The notes: generated by a model from the letters alone, not told the origin. A DNA stretch of 64,000 bases from Caballeronia jiangsuensis (GCA_000648925.1 JFHF01000040.1:1-64000), one strand, 5' to 3'; shown: positions 43,520 to 52,982, counted from the first letter of the stretch. A program made the numbers and translations.

Positions 43520-45097
43520 TTGGCCAGCCGACATTTCGATAGCCAGCAACGCGCGCACGCCGTCGCCGCGCAGGCGAGTCCCTGCGACGAACTCGTCATC
43601 CGCGCGCAGCCCGTCGCGCTCGCCGAGCCGTGCCGGCGCAAGCGCCTCGCCCTGGCGGCGACGATCCTCGGATCGAGCATGGCGTTCATCGACGGCTCGG
43701 TGGTCAATGTCGCGCTGCCGTCGATCCAGAGCGAACTCGGCGCGAGCATCGCGGCGATGCAATGGGTCGTCGACGCGTATCTGCTGTTTCTCGGCGCGCT
43801 CGTGCTGGTCGGCGGTTCGATGGGCGACAAGCTCGGACGGCGCAAGGTGTTCATCGCGGGGATCGCGCTGTTCACAGTGGCGTCGGCGGCGTGCGGCTTC
43901 GCGCCGGACACGAGCTGGCTGATCGCGGCGCGCGCGTGGCAGGGCGTCGGCGCGGCGCTGCTCGTGCCGGGCAGCCTCGCGATCATCGGCGCGGTGTTCG
44001 AGGGCGAGGAACGCGGACGCGCGATCGGCACGTGGGCGGGTGTCGGCGCGATCACATCGTCGGTCGGGCCGGCGGCGGGCGGCTGGCTCGTCGATGCGTT
44101 TTCCTGGCGCGCGATCTTCTTCCTCAATCTGCCGCTCGCCGCCGCGACGATCGCGCTGGCGGTCGCGTCCGTGCCCGACAGCCACAACGCCGACGCGCCG
44201 CAGACGCTCGACTGGGCGGGCGCCGCGAGCGCGGCGTCTGGACTCGCGGCGCTGACCTACGGCCTCACCGAAGCGCCGTCGCGCGGTTTCGCCGATCCGC
44301 TCGTGCTCGGCATGATCGTCGCGGGCGTGGCGCTGCTCGCCGCATTCGTCGCGATCGAAGCGAAATCCCGCGATCCGATGGTCCCGCTCGATATCTTCCG
44401 CTCACGCGATTTCAGCGGCGCGAATCTCGTCACGTTGCTGCTGTACTTCGGCCTTGGCGGCGTGCTGTTCTTTCTGCCGTTCACGTTGATACGCGCGTAT
44501 GGTTTCAGCGCGACCGAAGCGGGCGCGGCGGTGTTGCCGATGCCGCTCATCATCGGCTTGCTGTCGCGTTTCACGGGCGGTCTGACGAGCCGCTTCGGCG
44601 CGCGCGCGTTGCTGATCGTCGGGCCGTGCGTCGCCGGTCTCGGCTTTGCGATGCTCGCGCTGCCGTTCGTCGCGGGCAGCTATTGGGCGGGCTTTCTGCC
44701 CGCGCTCGTCGTGCTCGGGCTCGGCATGACGATCACCGTCGCGCCGCTGACGACGACCGTGATGGCGTCGGTGGGAAGCGATCGCGCGGGCATCGCGTCC
44801 GGCATCAACAACGCGGTCGCGCGCGTGGCGAGCCTGCTGGCGATCGCGGTGCTGGGCATCGTGTTCGTGTGGTCGCACGACGCGGCGTTGTCGGCGCGGT
44901 TGGATCGATTGCACTTGCCGCATCAGAGCATGCGCGTGCTCGATGCCGATGCGACCGCCATCGCGCCATCGACGCCGCTCGCCCGCGCACAAGCCGATTC
45001 GATTGCCGATGCCCTGCGCGCGGTCGCCGCGTTGTCCGCCGTGTGCGCCCTTGCTGCGGCGGGCATCGCGGCGGCGACCATCCGTCGCAAAAAATAA
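43520..45097 (+). CDS. DHA2-family MFS transporter
   Basis: The 525-residue protein has 14 membrane segments of the DHA2 drug:proton antiporter family. Motif C/D1 features are present: SSMAFIDGSVVNVALPSI in TM1, GDKLGRRKVF as motif A, and RAWQGVGAALLVPGSLAII. It is an inner-membrane exporter of unknown substrate. The start is a TTG with AGAGGT upstream. It is divergent from the Fur box and orfX-sodA, so its product could serve siderophore or oxidative stress export, but that is only context. Confidence 0.88.
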   Translation: MASRHFDSQQRAHAVAAQASPCDELVIRAQPVALAEPCRRKRLALAATILGSSMAFIDGSVVNVALPSIQSELGASIAAMQWVVDAYLLFLGALVLVGGSMGDKLGRRKVFIAGIALFTVASAACGFAPDTSWLIAARAWQGVGAALLVPGSLAIIGAVFEGEERGRAIGTWAGVGAITSSVGPAAGGWLVDAFSWRAIFFLNLPLAAATIALAVASVPDSHNADAPQTLDWAGAASAASGLAALTYGLTEAPSRGFADPLVLGMIVAGVALLAAFVAIEAKSRDPMVPLDIFRSRDFSGANLVTLLLYFGLGGVLFFLPFTLIRAYGFSATEAGAAVLPMPLIIGLLSRFTGGLTSRFGARALLIVGPCVAGLGFAMLALPFVAGSYWAGFLPALVVLGLGMTITVAPLTTTVMASVGSDRAGIASGINNAVARVASLLAIAVLGIVFVWSHDAALSARLDRLHLPHQSMRVLDADATAIAPSTPLARAQADSIADALRAVAALSAVCALAAAGIAAATIRRKK

Positions 45098-45135
45098 AAA
45101 AATCCCGATACCGGCGTGAGCCAGTCATCGGGATT
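45089..45135 (-). terminator. Intrinsic terminator of the membrane hydroxylase gene
   Basis: Read on the minus strand, AATCCCGAT (45135-45127) pairs with ATCGGGATT (45109-45101) and is followed by a run of T with one A (45100-45089). It overlaps the last codons of the convergent transporter gene. Confidence 0.75.
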
Positions 45136-45162
45136 CGAAGGTGCGTCGTTCGCTGCTTTTTT

Positions 45163-46086
45163 TTAGTGGCCGACGTGGGCCGGTTGTTGTTCGATCGACT
45201 TGGCGCGCTTTTGCAGCGCTTCGGTCGTCTGGCCTTCGCCGTCCGGCAGCCAGCCCGGAGGACGCAGCAGGAAGCCGACCGCATCCGACACGCTCTTCGC
45301 GTAAAACATGTCCTTCGCGAGGCTGACCCAGTGCTGCATTTCGACGACGATCGGGTTATGCGAGGTCACCGGCGTCGTCAGACCGTAGACACAGGGCTCA
45401 TCGGCGCGCTCTTCGACGTAGGTGCCGAACAGGCGATCGAAGATGACCAGCACGCCGCCGAAGTTCGCATCCAGATACGTTGCGTTCGATGCATGGTGCA
45501 CACGATGCGCCGACGGCGTGTTGAATACATATTCGAGCCAGCCGAGCTTGGGAATCCACGTTGCGTGCAGCCAGAACTGGTAGAGCAGGTTGATCGACAC
45601 GACTGCGAGCACCACATCCGGCTTCACCCCGAACCACACGAGCGGCGTGAAGAAGATGGCCGATCCGGCGATCTTGGTCAGCCAGCCGAGACGGAACGCG
45701 GACGACAGCGTCAACTGGTTCGGCGAGTGATGGACCGCATGATTCGCCCAGAAAAAGCGGATCGTGTGCGACGCGCGGTGATACCAGTAGTAGCAGAACT
45801 CCTGTCCGATGAAGAGCAGGAAGAGCGTGAGCGCGGTGTTCGTCGTGACCGTGTGGATGCGATGCTCCCACGCGAAGTTGAAGACCGGCGTCGCGAGCGA
45901 GATAGGCACGAACGCGAGCAGCTTGCGGCCGATGAGGTCGACGAGCGAGATCCAGGTCTCGTGCCAGTCGAAGGCGCGGTCGGTGCCTTTGTGCTTGAAG
46001 TGCAGGACGATGGCTTCGATCAGCGACGCGGTGAGAACGATGCCCATCGCGTACAGCGAGATTTTCCCGAGCAGTTCCAGTTCCAT
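45163..46086 (-). CDS. Sterol desaturase/fatty acid hydroxylase family protein
   Basis: The 307-residue membrane protein has the three His boxes of the di-iron membrane hydroxylase superfamily: HRASH, HAVHH and HRVHH, between about residues 100 and 210, set among four to five membrane segments. It probably hydroxylates or desaturates a membrane lipid at the inner membrane. The true substrate cannot be read from sequence. The ATG at 46086 is chosen because the membrane part begins there. Confidence 0.9.
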   Translation of the reverse strand: MELELLGKISLYAMGIVLTASLIEAIVLHFKHKGTDRAFDWHETWISLVDLIGRKLLAFVPISLATPVFNFAWEHRIHTVTTNTALTLFLLFIGQEFCYYWYHRASHTIRFFWANHAVHHSPNQLTLSSAFRLGWLTKIAGSAIFFTPLVWFGVKPDVVLAVVSINLLYQFWLHATWIPKLGWLEYVFNTPSAHRVHHASNATYLDANFGGVLVIFDRLFGTYVEERADEPCVYGLTTPVTSHNPIVVEMQHWVSLAKDMFYAKSVSDAVGFLLRPPGWLPDGEGQTTEALQKRAKSIEQQPAHVGH

Positions 46087-46340
46087 GATGGTTCGCCTTG
46101 GTGGGTGGTTGCGAATGAACCCATTGTGGCGATCGGCCCTGTTAAAAACCACGCACAAACTATTTCATGGAATGTCATGGCCCGCCCGCAAAGCCTTGTG
46201 GCGTAAGGGGCGGGGGATTTGCGCGAGTTGTTTCAGGGGATGTCGGCTAGCCGGCCATCTTTGAGCCATGCCTGTCTCTGCTCACGGTTATTGAGCGTCG
46301 CATCGCGAGCGCTTGCCGTCGTAAACAGCTTACGAGAACC
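46087..46340. other. Non-coding stretch upstream of the PepSY gene
   Basis: No coding frame with a family signal is seen. The stretch contains the promoter region of the hydroxylase gene on its left side and nothing else that I recognise. Confidence 0.5.
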
Positions 46341-46385
46341 TTGTGCGCCCGATCGAGCATCGATATAATTGCGAACAATTCCTAT
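46341..46385 (+). promoter_or_regulatory. Promoter of the PepSY gene with Fur-like site
   Basis: TTGTGC (46341-46346) and TATAAT (46364-46369) are exactly 17 bases apart. Sequence around 46367-46385 (AATTGCGAACAATTCCTATT) resembles a degenerate Fur site. The promoter is convincing; the Fur assignment is weak. Confidence 0.55.
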
Positions 46386-46447
46386 TTACATCGCATCTAA
46401 AAGATGATCGCCGTCGCGCACGACCGCCGCTCCGAGTACTCGCAGGC

Positions 46448-47671
46448 ATGAGACCGATTCTGGTTCGCCTGCATCGCTGGCTCGGCGTCGCGACCGCGCT
46501 CTTTCTGTTCGTCTCGGGTCTCACCGGCGCGATCATCGCGTGGGATCACGAAATCGATGCGCTCCTCAATCCCGTTTTCTTCCACGCCCGTACCGATGGT
46601 CCCGCGCTACCGCCGCTCGAACTCGCGCGACGCGTCGAGGCCGCCGATCCGCGCGTCGAAGTGACGTATATGCCGCTCGGTTTCGAGCCGGGACACACCG
46701 CGCAGATGATGGTGACGCCGCGCACGAACCCGGCGACCAACGCGCCGTACGACGTGGCGTACAACCAGATCGCCGTCGATCCCGCGACCGGCCAGGTGCA
46801 GGCGCAGCGCATGTGGGGCGCGGTGTCGCTCGCGCGCATCGACCTGATGCCGTTCCTCTACAAGTTGCACTACACGCTGCATCTGCCGATCGTCGGCGGC
46901 TTCGATATCGGCACATGGCTGATCGGCATCGTCGGGATCCTGTGGTTCTTCGACAGCGGTATCGCGCTGATTCTGTCGTTCCCGAGCGTGAAGGCATGGC
47001 GCAAGTCCTTCGCGTTTCGCGTGAAGCGCGGCGGCTATGCGCTCACGTTCGATCTGCATCGCTCCGGCGGCGTGTGGATCTGGGGCTTGCTGCTCGTGAT
47101 GGCGCTCACATCGATTTCGATGAATCTCGCCGAGCCCGTGATGCGCCCGGTTGTTTCGATGTTCTCGAAGCTCTCGCCATCGTTCCTCGATAACGCGGAC
47201 CTCGTGCGCGCCGGGCCGCCGGGCAAGGCGCCCGCCACGCGCGAACAGATTCTGGCGATGGCCGCGCGCGACGCGAAGCGCGAAAATCTGACCGAGCCGA
47301 TGGGCGCGCTCTACTACGCGCCGATGTTCAAGGCCTACGGCGTCGGCTTTTTCGCGCCCGGCCGCGATCACGGCGATGTGGGTCTCGGCAACGCCTGGCT
47401 CTACTACAACGCACAGACGGGCGCGCTCGCGGGCTCGTCGATTCCCGGCCGCGGTTCAGCCGGCGACATCTTCATGCAGGCTCAGTTTCCGTTGCATTCC
47501 GGGCGGATCGTCGGGCTTGGCGGCCGCATTCTCGTGAGCGCGGTGGGCGTCGCGGTCGCGATGCTCAGCGCGACGGGCCTCATCATCTGGTTCAGGAAGC
47601 GTTCCGCGCGTCGTCATTCGGCGGCCGTCGCGAGTGCGCGCGCGGCGCGCGGAAGCTCGCTATCCTCCTGA
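46448..47671 (+). CDS. PepSY-associated membrane protein (iron-uptake type)
   Basis: The 407-residue protein begins with the PepSY_TM signature RLHRWLGVATALFLFVSGLTG, carries a second LHYTLHLP segment with paired His, then membrane helices near residues 150 and 205 and a final helix before the Arg/Ser-rich C-terminus. This family is often beside TonB siderophore receptors and is thought to reduce or handle ferric siderophores at the inner membrane. It lies 253 bases before the TonB receptor on the same strand. The ATG at 46448 opens the family homology. Confidence 0.88.
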   Translation: MRPILVRLHRWLGVATALFLFVSGLTGAIIAWDHEIDALLNPVFFHARTDGPALPPLELARRVEAADPRVEVTYMPLGFEPGHTAQMMVTPRTNPATNAPYDVAYNQIAVDPATGQVQAQRMWGAVSLARIDLMPFLYKLHYTLHLPIVGGFDIGTWLIGIVGILWFFDSGIALILSFPSVKAWRKSFAFRVKRGGYALTFDLHRSGGVWIWGLLLVMALTSISMNLAEPVMRPVVSMFSKLSPSFLDNADLVRAGPPGKAPATREQILAMAARDAKRENLTEPMGALYYAPMFKAYGVGFFAPGRDHGDVGLGNAWLYYNAQTGALAGSSIPGRGSAGDIFMQAQFPLHSGRIVGLGGRILVSAVGVAVAMLSATGLIIWFRKRSARRHSAAVASARAARGSSLSS

Positions 47672-47769
47672 CGATTCCGTCGGAATTCGCGTCGTCTGCT
47701 GGAATAAAACTCGACAAAATCTATCACAATGAGCCGTATGTTGCGTTCACGCAAATTTCGCATTTGTTG

Positions 47770-47799
47770 AATGATAACGACTATTGTTTACACTATAAT
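47770..47799 (+). promoter_or_regulatory. Fur box and -10 of the TonB receptor
   Basis: AATGATAACGACTATTGTT (47770-47788) matches a Fur box and is followed five bases later by TATAAT (47794-47799). The Fur site therefore covers the -35 area of this promoter, the usual design for iron repression. Confidence 0.72.
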
Positions 47800-47924
47800 C
47801 CGCGCATAAATCGTCTCGCCCGTCACGCGTTCTCTCGCGACCGGTCTTCGACTCAGAACAATGCCGCCCGGATTCCCTTCGCGCCCCGGGACGGAAGACC
47901 GACCAACTCGTCGTTTCCGAATCC

Positions 47925-50135
47925 ATGCCCGTTTCTCGTATTCAAATCTCGCGGCCCGCGCCCGCGAAGACTCCGACGCATCCCGCCGCCATCGTCGCGG
48001 CCGTCGCGATGGTCTTTTCCCTGTCGGCTCACGCGCAATCGGCCGACACCGGCAACGACAACGCCGCTGCCGCGCCGCAGGGCAGCGCGCTGCCGGCCGT
48101 CAAGGTGCAGGCGTCGAAAGAGCCATTGCCGGGTGATCTCGCGCCGACCTTCGCGGGCGGCCAGGTCGCGCGCGGCGCCGATTTCGGCGTGCTCGGCCAG
48201 CAGAAGATGCTCGACGTGCCGTTCAGCATGACGACCTACACGTCGAAGCTGATCGAAGACCAGCAGGCGCGCACCATCGCCGACGTACTCGCGAACGATC
48301 CATCCGTTCGGACTGCGTACGCTTTCGGCAACTTCGCGGAGACCTACATCATCCGCGGCTTCCAGTTGCAGGGCGACGACGTTTCGCTCAACGGACTGTA
48401 CGGCATCACGCCGCGCCAGCTCGTCGCAACCGATGCGATCGAGCGCGTCGATCTGTTCAAGGGCGCGAATGCGTTTCTGAACGGCGCGTCGCCGAACGGC
48501 TCGGCGGTGGGCGGCGGCCTGAACCTGCAACTGAAGCGCGCGGACGACAAGCCGCTCACGCGCGTGACGCTGGAAGGCACGGCATCGGGCGAGATCGGCG
48601 CGCATATCGATATCGGCCGGCGTTTCGGCAGCGAAGGGCAGTTCGGCATCCGCGTGAATCAGGCGAATCACGACGGCGAAACGAGCGTCGATGGCGAACA
48701 CCGCCGCGACAACACGACGGCCGTCTCGCTCGACTGGCGCGGCGACAAGCTGCGTCTCTACGGCGATTTCCTCTATCAGCGTCAGCGCATCAACGGCGGC
48801 CGCCCGACCGTCAACGACTTCGCGAGCTTCATTCCGGAACCGCCGTCGGCGACCTATAACTACGCGCAGACCTGGAGCTTCAGTTCGATCGAGGACACGG
48901 TCGGCATCCTGCGCGCCGAGTACGATTTCCTGCCGGGCTGGACGGCCTACATCACCGGCGGCGCGCGCCACACCGACGAGCACGGCGAATATTCGTCGCC
49001 GAGCATCCAGGCGAACGGCACGACCACCGCGACGCGCCTCGGCGTGCCGCACAAGGAAGACGGCACCTCCGCCGAAGCGGGCGTGCGCGGCCACTTCAAC
49101 ACCGGGCCGGTGTCGCATTTCGTGACGGCGGGCGCGTCGATCGTGCGCGTCGATTCGAAGTCGGCGTTCACATTCAGCAGCTCGTTCCCGACGAGCATCT
49201 ACGACACACCGCAAGTGCCTTTCCCGGCGACGGTCCTGACGGGCGGCAACTTGTCCGATCCGCAGACGGTGACGCTCAACCTGATGCGCAGCGTGTCGAT
49301 CTCGGACACGCTCGGTTTCCTGAACGATCGCGTGCTGTTCACGATCGGCGCGCGTCATCAGGAACTGCTGACGAACGGCTACAGCTACGCCGGCGTGCAG
49401 ACGCAGGCATACAACGATTCGATCACGACGCCGGTCTTCGGTCTCGTCGTCAAGCCGATGCAGGACGTCGCGCTCTTCGCGAATCACAGCGAGGCGCTGA
49501 CCATCGGCGATTCGGCGCCCAACACGGCGGCGAACTTCGGCGAGCAGCTTCCCCCCGCGAAGTCGAAGCAATGGGAAGTCGGCGCGAAGTACGACAACGG
49601 CCAGTACGGCGCGTCGTTCGCGGCGTTCCAGATCGAGAAGCCGCTGACCTTCGTGAACAGCTCGAATATTTTCGTCGCGGACGGCACGCAGCGGCATCGC
49701 GGGCTGGAAGCGTCGATCTACGGCGAGCCGGTGCACGGCGTGCGCCTGATCGCGGGCGCGACCTACATTCACGCGACGCAGTACGACACGGGCACCGGTT
49801 CGACCGACGGCAACAAGCCGATCGGCGTGCCAACGATGATGTTCAACGTCAACGCCGAATACGACGTGCCGGTGCTCAACGGCCTCACGCTGACCGCGCG
49901 CTGGATCCACACGGGCTCGCAGTATCTGAACGTGACGAACACGCTGTCGATTCCCGCATGGGACCGCTTCGACCTCGGCGCGCGCTACGCGACCGTGCTG
50001 TTCGGCAAGCCGACGACGTTCCGCGCGAGCGTGCTCAACGTGGCGAACAAGTCGTACTGGGCATCGACGATCGGCGGTTATCTGACGCAGGGCGCGCCGC
50101 GCACGGTGCTGCTCTCGATGACGACGGACTTCTGA
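47925..50135 (+). CDS. TonB-dependent siderophore receptor
   Basis: The 736-residue protein has a signal peptide ending AHA-QSA, a plug domain (DVPFSMTTYTSKLIEDQQARTIADVL, then RGFQLQGDDVSLNGLYGI and RVDLFKGANAFLNG, in residues 95-190) and a 22-strand beta-barrel ending with the aromatic SMTTDF. It matches ferric-siderophore receptors of the FhuE/FpvA kind. The siderophore is unknown and no biosynthesis genes are adjacent. A Fur box lies about 140 bases upstream, and a PepSY gene precedes it. Confidence 0.93.
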   Translation: MPVSRIQISRPAPAKTPTHPAAIVAAVAMVFSLSAHAQSADTGNDNAAAAPQGSALPAVKVQASKEPLPGDLAPTFAGGQVARGADFGVLGQQKMLDVPFSMTTYTSKLIEDQQARTIADVLANDPSVRTAYAFGNFAETYIIRGFQLQGDDVSLNGLYGITPRQLVATDAIERVDLFKGANAFLNGASPNGSAVGGGLNLQLKRADDKPLTRVTLEGTASGEIGAHIDIGRRFGSEGQFGIRVNQANHDGETSVDGEHRRDNTTAVSLDWRGDKLRLYGDFLYQRQRINGGRPTVNDFASFIPEPPSATYNYAQTWSFSSIEDTVGILRAEYDFLPGWTAYITGGARHTDEHGEYSSPSIQANGTTTATRLGVPHKEDGTSAEAGVRGHFNTGPVSHFVTAGASIVRVDSKSAFTFSSSFPTSIYDTPQVPFPATVLTGGNLSDPQTVTLNLMRSVSISDTLGFLNDRVLFTIGARHQELLTNGYSYAGVQTQAYNDSITTPVFGLVVKPMQDVALFANHSEALTIGDSAPNTAANFGEQLPPAKSKQWEVGAKYDNGQYGASFAAFQIEKPLTFVNSSNIFVADGTQRHRGLEASIYGEPVHGVRLIAGATYIHATQYDTGTGSTDGNKPIGVPTMMFNVNAEYDVPVLNGLTLTARWIHTGSQYLNVTNTLSIPAWDRFDLGARYATVLFGKPTTFRASVLNVANKSYWASTIGGYLTQGAPRTVLLSMTTDF

Positions 50136-50157
50136 CCGTTTCCTTCGACGCGATGAA

Positions 50158-50197
50158 AAACGCCGCGCATTCGTGAGAACGCGCGGCGTTTGTTTTT
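50158..50197 (+). terminator. Intrinsic terminator after the TonB receptor
   Basis: AAACGCCGCGC (50158-50168) pairs with GCGCGGCGTTT (50181-50191), followed by a T-rich tail to 50197. Confidence 0.85.
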
Positions 50198-50212
50198 GGG
50201 GCGATCGGCCGC

Positions 50213-51514
50213 TCAGTTCTTCACGCAGCGGAAGCCGGCATAAACGTACTGATAATGCGCCTGAAACCAGTTGCGGAAACTCGGCCGCAACATGCATGCG
50301 GCGGTGCGCGGCGAGCCGCCTTTGATCACGAAGTGCTTGCCGTCGAAGAAATTCGCCGAGTAGCCGAGATAGAACGGAAACGGTTCGAAGCCTTGCAGCG
50401 GCCCGAACTCGGTCGATGTCCATTCCCATCCGTTGCCGAACTGTCCTTCGACGCCGAACTCGCTTCGATTCTCCGGATGCGCCTGCACCGGCGACGGGTC
50501 CCATCGGCGGAAATCGAAATTGCCCTTGACGACGGGAGGCGTGCCGAGCGCCGCGCGCTGCCACTGCGCTTCTGTCGGCAGCGATTTGCCGGACCAGCGC
50601 GCATACGCCTTCGCTTCGGCGTGGCTCACGTACACAGGCCAGTCGGGCGGCAGCGCGATTTCATCGAACATCGTGCGCAGCTTCCATGCGTCCTGCGCGT
50701 CGTCGGTATCGGCGGGAATCCAGAAGGCCGGATGCGCAATGCGCTGCTCTTCCTTCCACGCCCAGTCGGCGGCATCCCAGTAATCGCGATTCCAGTAGCC
50801 GCCCGCATCGATGAAACGCAGATAGTCGCCGTTGGTCACCATATGGCGGTCGATCTCGAACGCGGGCACGTCGATGCGTTCTTCGCCGAACTCGTTGTCC
50901 CAGCCGAACCGGCCGCTTTCGCGCGTCAGACCGAGCGTCACGCTGCCGGCCGGCACGCGCACGGTTTCGTGCGTCAGTTCGCGATCGGAGGTCCGCTCCG
51001 AGCGTGCGTTGGATGGTGCAATTTTTCTATCGACCGGCAATTGATGCAGCATGTACGCGAGCGTTTCCGCGTGCATCAGCCGATGTTCGATCGCGACTTC
51101 GAGCAATTGCGTGGGCGATTCGCCGGCGGAAATCGGCTCGGCGGCGATCTTGATCGGATCGAAATGCGCGTCGATCTCGCCGCGGACCGTGTCCCGATAC
51201 GCGCGCACTTGGTCGAGCGTCGGCCAGTCGGACGGCTGATCGGTCGGCAATCCGCCGTCCACCGGATCGATGCCGAACGCGAAAAGCTGGTCGTAGGCGG
51301 GATTCGGGCTCGGCAGATCGAAGAGCCGCTGATCGAGCAGATTGCGGTCGAAGGCTTCGAGATGCCCGATATAGAAAACGATGCGATGGCGCTCGGCGAT
51401 CGGCCTGTCGTAGAGATGCTCGGGCCTGACGACGTCGAAGAGTTCGTCGGTCACGCGGCGCGCCTCGGCGAGGCGCTCGAGCAGCGGATTACGCAGGGAA
51501 GGTTCGCGGTTCAT
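50213..51514 (-). CDS. EgtB-like sulfoxide synthase (DinB + FGE-sulfatase domains)
   Basis: The 433-residue protein has an N-terminal DinB-like helical domain with the three iron ligands in EgtB positions: His51 (YIGHLEAF) and His144/His148 (EHRLMHAE). The C-terminal FGE-sulfatase domain starts with VRVPAGSVTLG and ends GGSPRTAACMLRPSFRN...YAGFRCVKN. EgtB enzymes join cysteine or gamma-Glu-Cys to hercynine in ergothioneine synthesis. No egtD lies beside it. The ATG at 51514 with GGAGA upstream is preferred to a TTG three codons earlier. Confidence 0.85.
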   Translation of the reverse strand: MNREPSLRNPLLERLAEARRVTDELFDVVRPEHLYDRPIAERHRIVFYIGHLEAFDRNLLDQRLFDLPSPNPAYDQLFAFGIDPVDGGLPTDQPSDWPTLDQVRAYRDTVRGEIDAHFDPIKIAAEPISAGESPTQLLEVAIEHRLMHAETLAYMLHQLPVDRKIAPSNARSERTSDRELTHETVRVPAGSVTLGLTRESGRFGWDNEFGEERIDVPAFEIDRHMVTNGDYLRFIDAGGYWNRDYWDAADWAWKEEQRIAHPAFWIPADTDDAQDAWKLRTMFDEIALPPDWPVYVSHAEAKAYARWSGKSLPTEAQWQRAALGTPPVVKGNFDFRRWDPSPVQAHPENRSEFGVEGQFGNGWEWTSTEFGPLQGFEPFPFYLGYSANFFDGKHFVIKGGSPRTAACMLRPSFRNWFQAHYQYVYAGFRCVKN

Positions 51515-51682
51515 GTCGCCCAATCTCCGTGGCTGGCCAGTTGGCTTCGCATTCGACCGAAAGGGCGCCGGAGCGCCCGCATCTGGCCGAACAAAAGAGA
51601 CTAAACCGTAGCGAACCGCGTGCCAACCGAAATATGAATGGCGATTATTTCCGCCCGCGCAATAATGCCGGGCGATGTTCCG

Positions 51683-52402
51683 TCAGACGGCGCGCAGGGC
51701 GTCGAAGTCGCGGATGCGGATGAACTTGCCCTGCGTCTCGATGAAGCCCGCCTTGTCGAAGCGCGACAGCGTGCGGCTGACCGTTTCGAGCGTCATGCCG
51801 AGATAGCTGCCCATATCGTCGCGCGTCATGCGCAGCGTGAATTCCGACGACGCATACCCGCGTTTCGACAACCGCGACGACAGGTCGAGCAAGAGCCGCG
51901 CGACGCGCTCGTCCGCCCGCAACATGCCGAGCCGCACGACGTGATTCGCCTCGCGGTTCACCGCGTGGCTCATCATGCGATGCAGGCGCCGTTGCAGCGC
52001 GTCGGTTTCGCGGCACATGCGCTCGAAGAGCGAATAGGGCACGACGCAGACCGAACTGTCCTCCAGCGCGATCGCGGCGCACGTATGCTCGCCTTCCTCG
52101 ATGCCTTCGAAGCCGAGCGCGTCGCCGGCGAGCAGCAGTCCGGTGACCTGTTCGCGGCCGCCGTCGTGCGTGATGACTGTCTTGATCGACCCGGAACGCA
52201 CGGCGAACAGGGAATCGAAGCGGTCGCCGGCGCGAAAGAGCGCGTCGCCGCGCCTGACCTTGCGCGTCACGGAGATGATGTTCTCCAGCTTGGCGATGTC
52301 GTTGGCGCCCAGGCCTTCGGGCATGCAGAGATGCCGCATCGCACAGGTCGAGCATTGCGCCGAATTGCGCCGCGCGCGGGAAGTGTCGGACAAGGCGGTC
52401 AT
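51683..52402 (-). CDS. fnr: Fnr/Anr-type oxygen-sensing regulator
   Basis: The 239-residue protein is a CRP/FNR regulator with the iron-sulfur cysteines of Fnr: Cys17, Cys20 and Cys26 (C-x2-C-x5-C, as in E. coli FNR) and a fourth Cys in HTCAAIAL near residue 108. A cyclic-nucleotide-like beta roll and a C-terminal HTH (MTRDDMGSYLGMTLETVSRTLSRF) follow, where the ETVSR recognition motif fits FNR boxes. It should sense oxygen through a 4Fe-4S cluster. A universal stress protein gene lies just upstream on the same strand. Confidence 0.92.
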   Translation of the reverse strand: MTALSDTSRARRNSAQCSTCAMRHLCMPEGLGANDIAKLENIISVTRKVRRGDALFRAGDRFDSLFAVRSGSIKTVITHDGGREQVTGLLLAGDALGFEGIEEGEHTCAAIALEDSSVCVVPYSLFERMCRETDALQRRLHRMMSHAVNREANHVVRLGMLRADERVARLLLDLSSRLSKRGYASSEFTLRMTRDDMGSYLGMTLETVSRTLSRFDKAGFIETQGKFIRIRDFDALRAV

Positions 52403-52508
52403 TTGGGCTTCGTTTTGTTGATGAATGACAAAACGATTGTCCCATAGGCCTCCAACCCGGCTACGTGAAAAATTGACGCGGCCGGGATATCGATCAAACT
52501 TTTTTACC

Positions 52509-52982
52509 TTATGCGGTTGCTTTTTCGGGTGGCTCGCTCGCCGCCGACGGAATCAGCAAGACCGGCAATGTGGCCTGACGAAGACATCGCTCCGCGACGC
52601 TGCCGAGAATCAGGCGCTGAAAGCCTTTGCGGCCATGCGTGCCCATGATGAGCAGATCGGCGTTGAAGGCGTTCGCCGCGTGGATGATGAGCGTCGCGAC
52701 ATCGTCGCTTGCGGTCGCCTCGACCGTCACGACTTCGCCGGTCACGCCGCGCGCCTTCATCTGATCGGCGGCGTCGCGCGCGAGCGACGCGCCTTGCTCC
52801 ATCAGACTCGTATGCAGCGAGGACGGATCGTAGCCGGGCACGTCGAAATACATCGGTCCGGCTTCGACGACGTAATACGGCTGCACGACCGCCTGATGCG
52901 TGACGGCGAGATCGAGCGCGGCCGTGAAGGCGCGCTCGGAAGTCCGGCTGCCGTCGATGGCGACGAAAATGCGTTTGAACAT
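52509..52982 (-). CDS. Universal stress protein (UspA family)
   Basis: The 157-residue protein has the Usp fold with an ATP-binding motif, GTHGRKGFQRLILGSVAE (G-x2-G-x9-G), near residue 118 and an N-terminal FVAIDGSRTSERAF. It begins MFKRIF; upstream in-frame codons are less likely. The neighbouring Fnr gene suggests expression in low oxygen, as with other Usp genes of Burkholderiaceae, although I found no full TTGAT-N4-ATCAA box. Confidence 0.9.
   Translation of the reverse strand: MFKRIFVAIDGSRTSERAFTAALDLAVTHQAVVQPYYVVEAGPMYFDVPGYDPSSLHTSLMEQGASLARDAADQMKARGVTGEVVTVEATASDDVATLIIHAANAFNADLLIMGTHGRKGFQRLILGSVAERCLRQATLPVLLIPSAASEPPEKATA

Noticed and set aside
43630..46206. Long plus-strand frame spanning the DHA2 transporter and the membrane hydroxylase gene
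   Set aside because: It is a +2 frame of the transporter and then antisense to the hydroxylase; both real genes have clear family motifs.
52405..52510. Search for an FNR box upstream of fnr and downstream of the Usp gene
   Set aside because: TTGAC and GATCAA words are present but not as TTGAT-N4-ATCAA with the right spacing.
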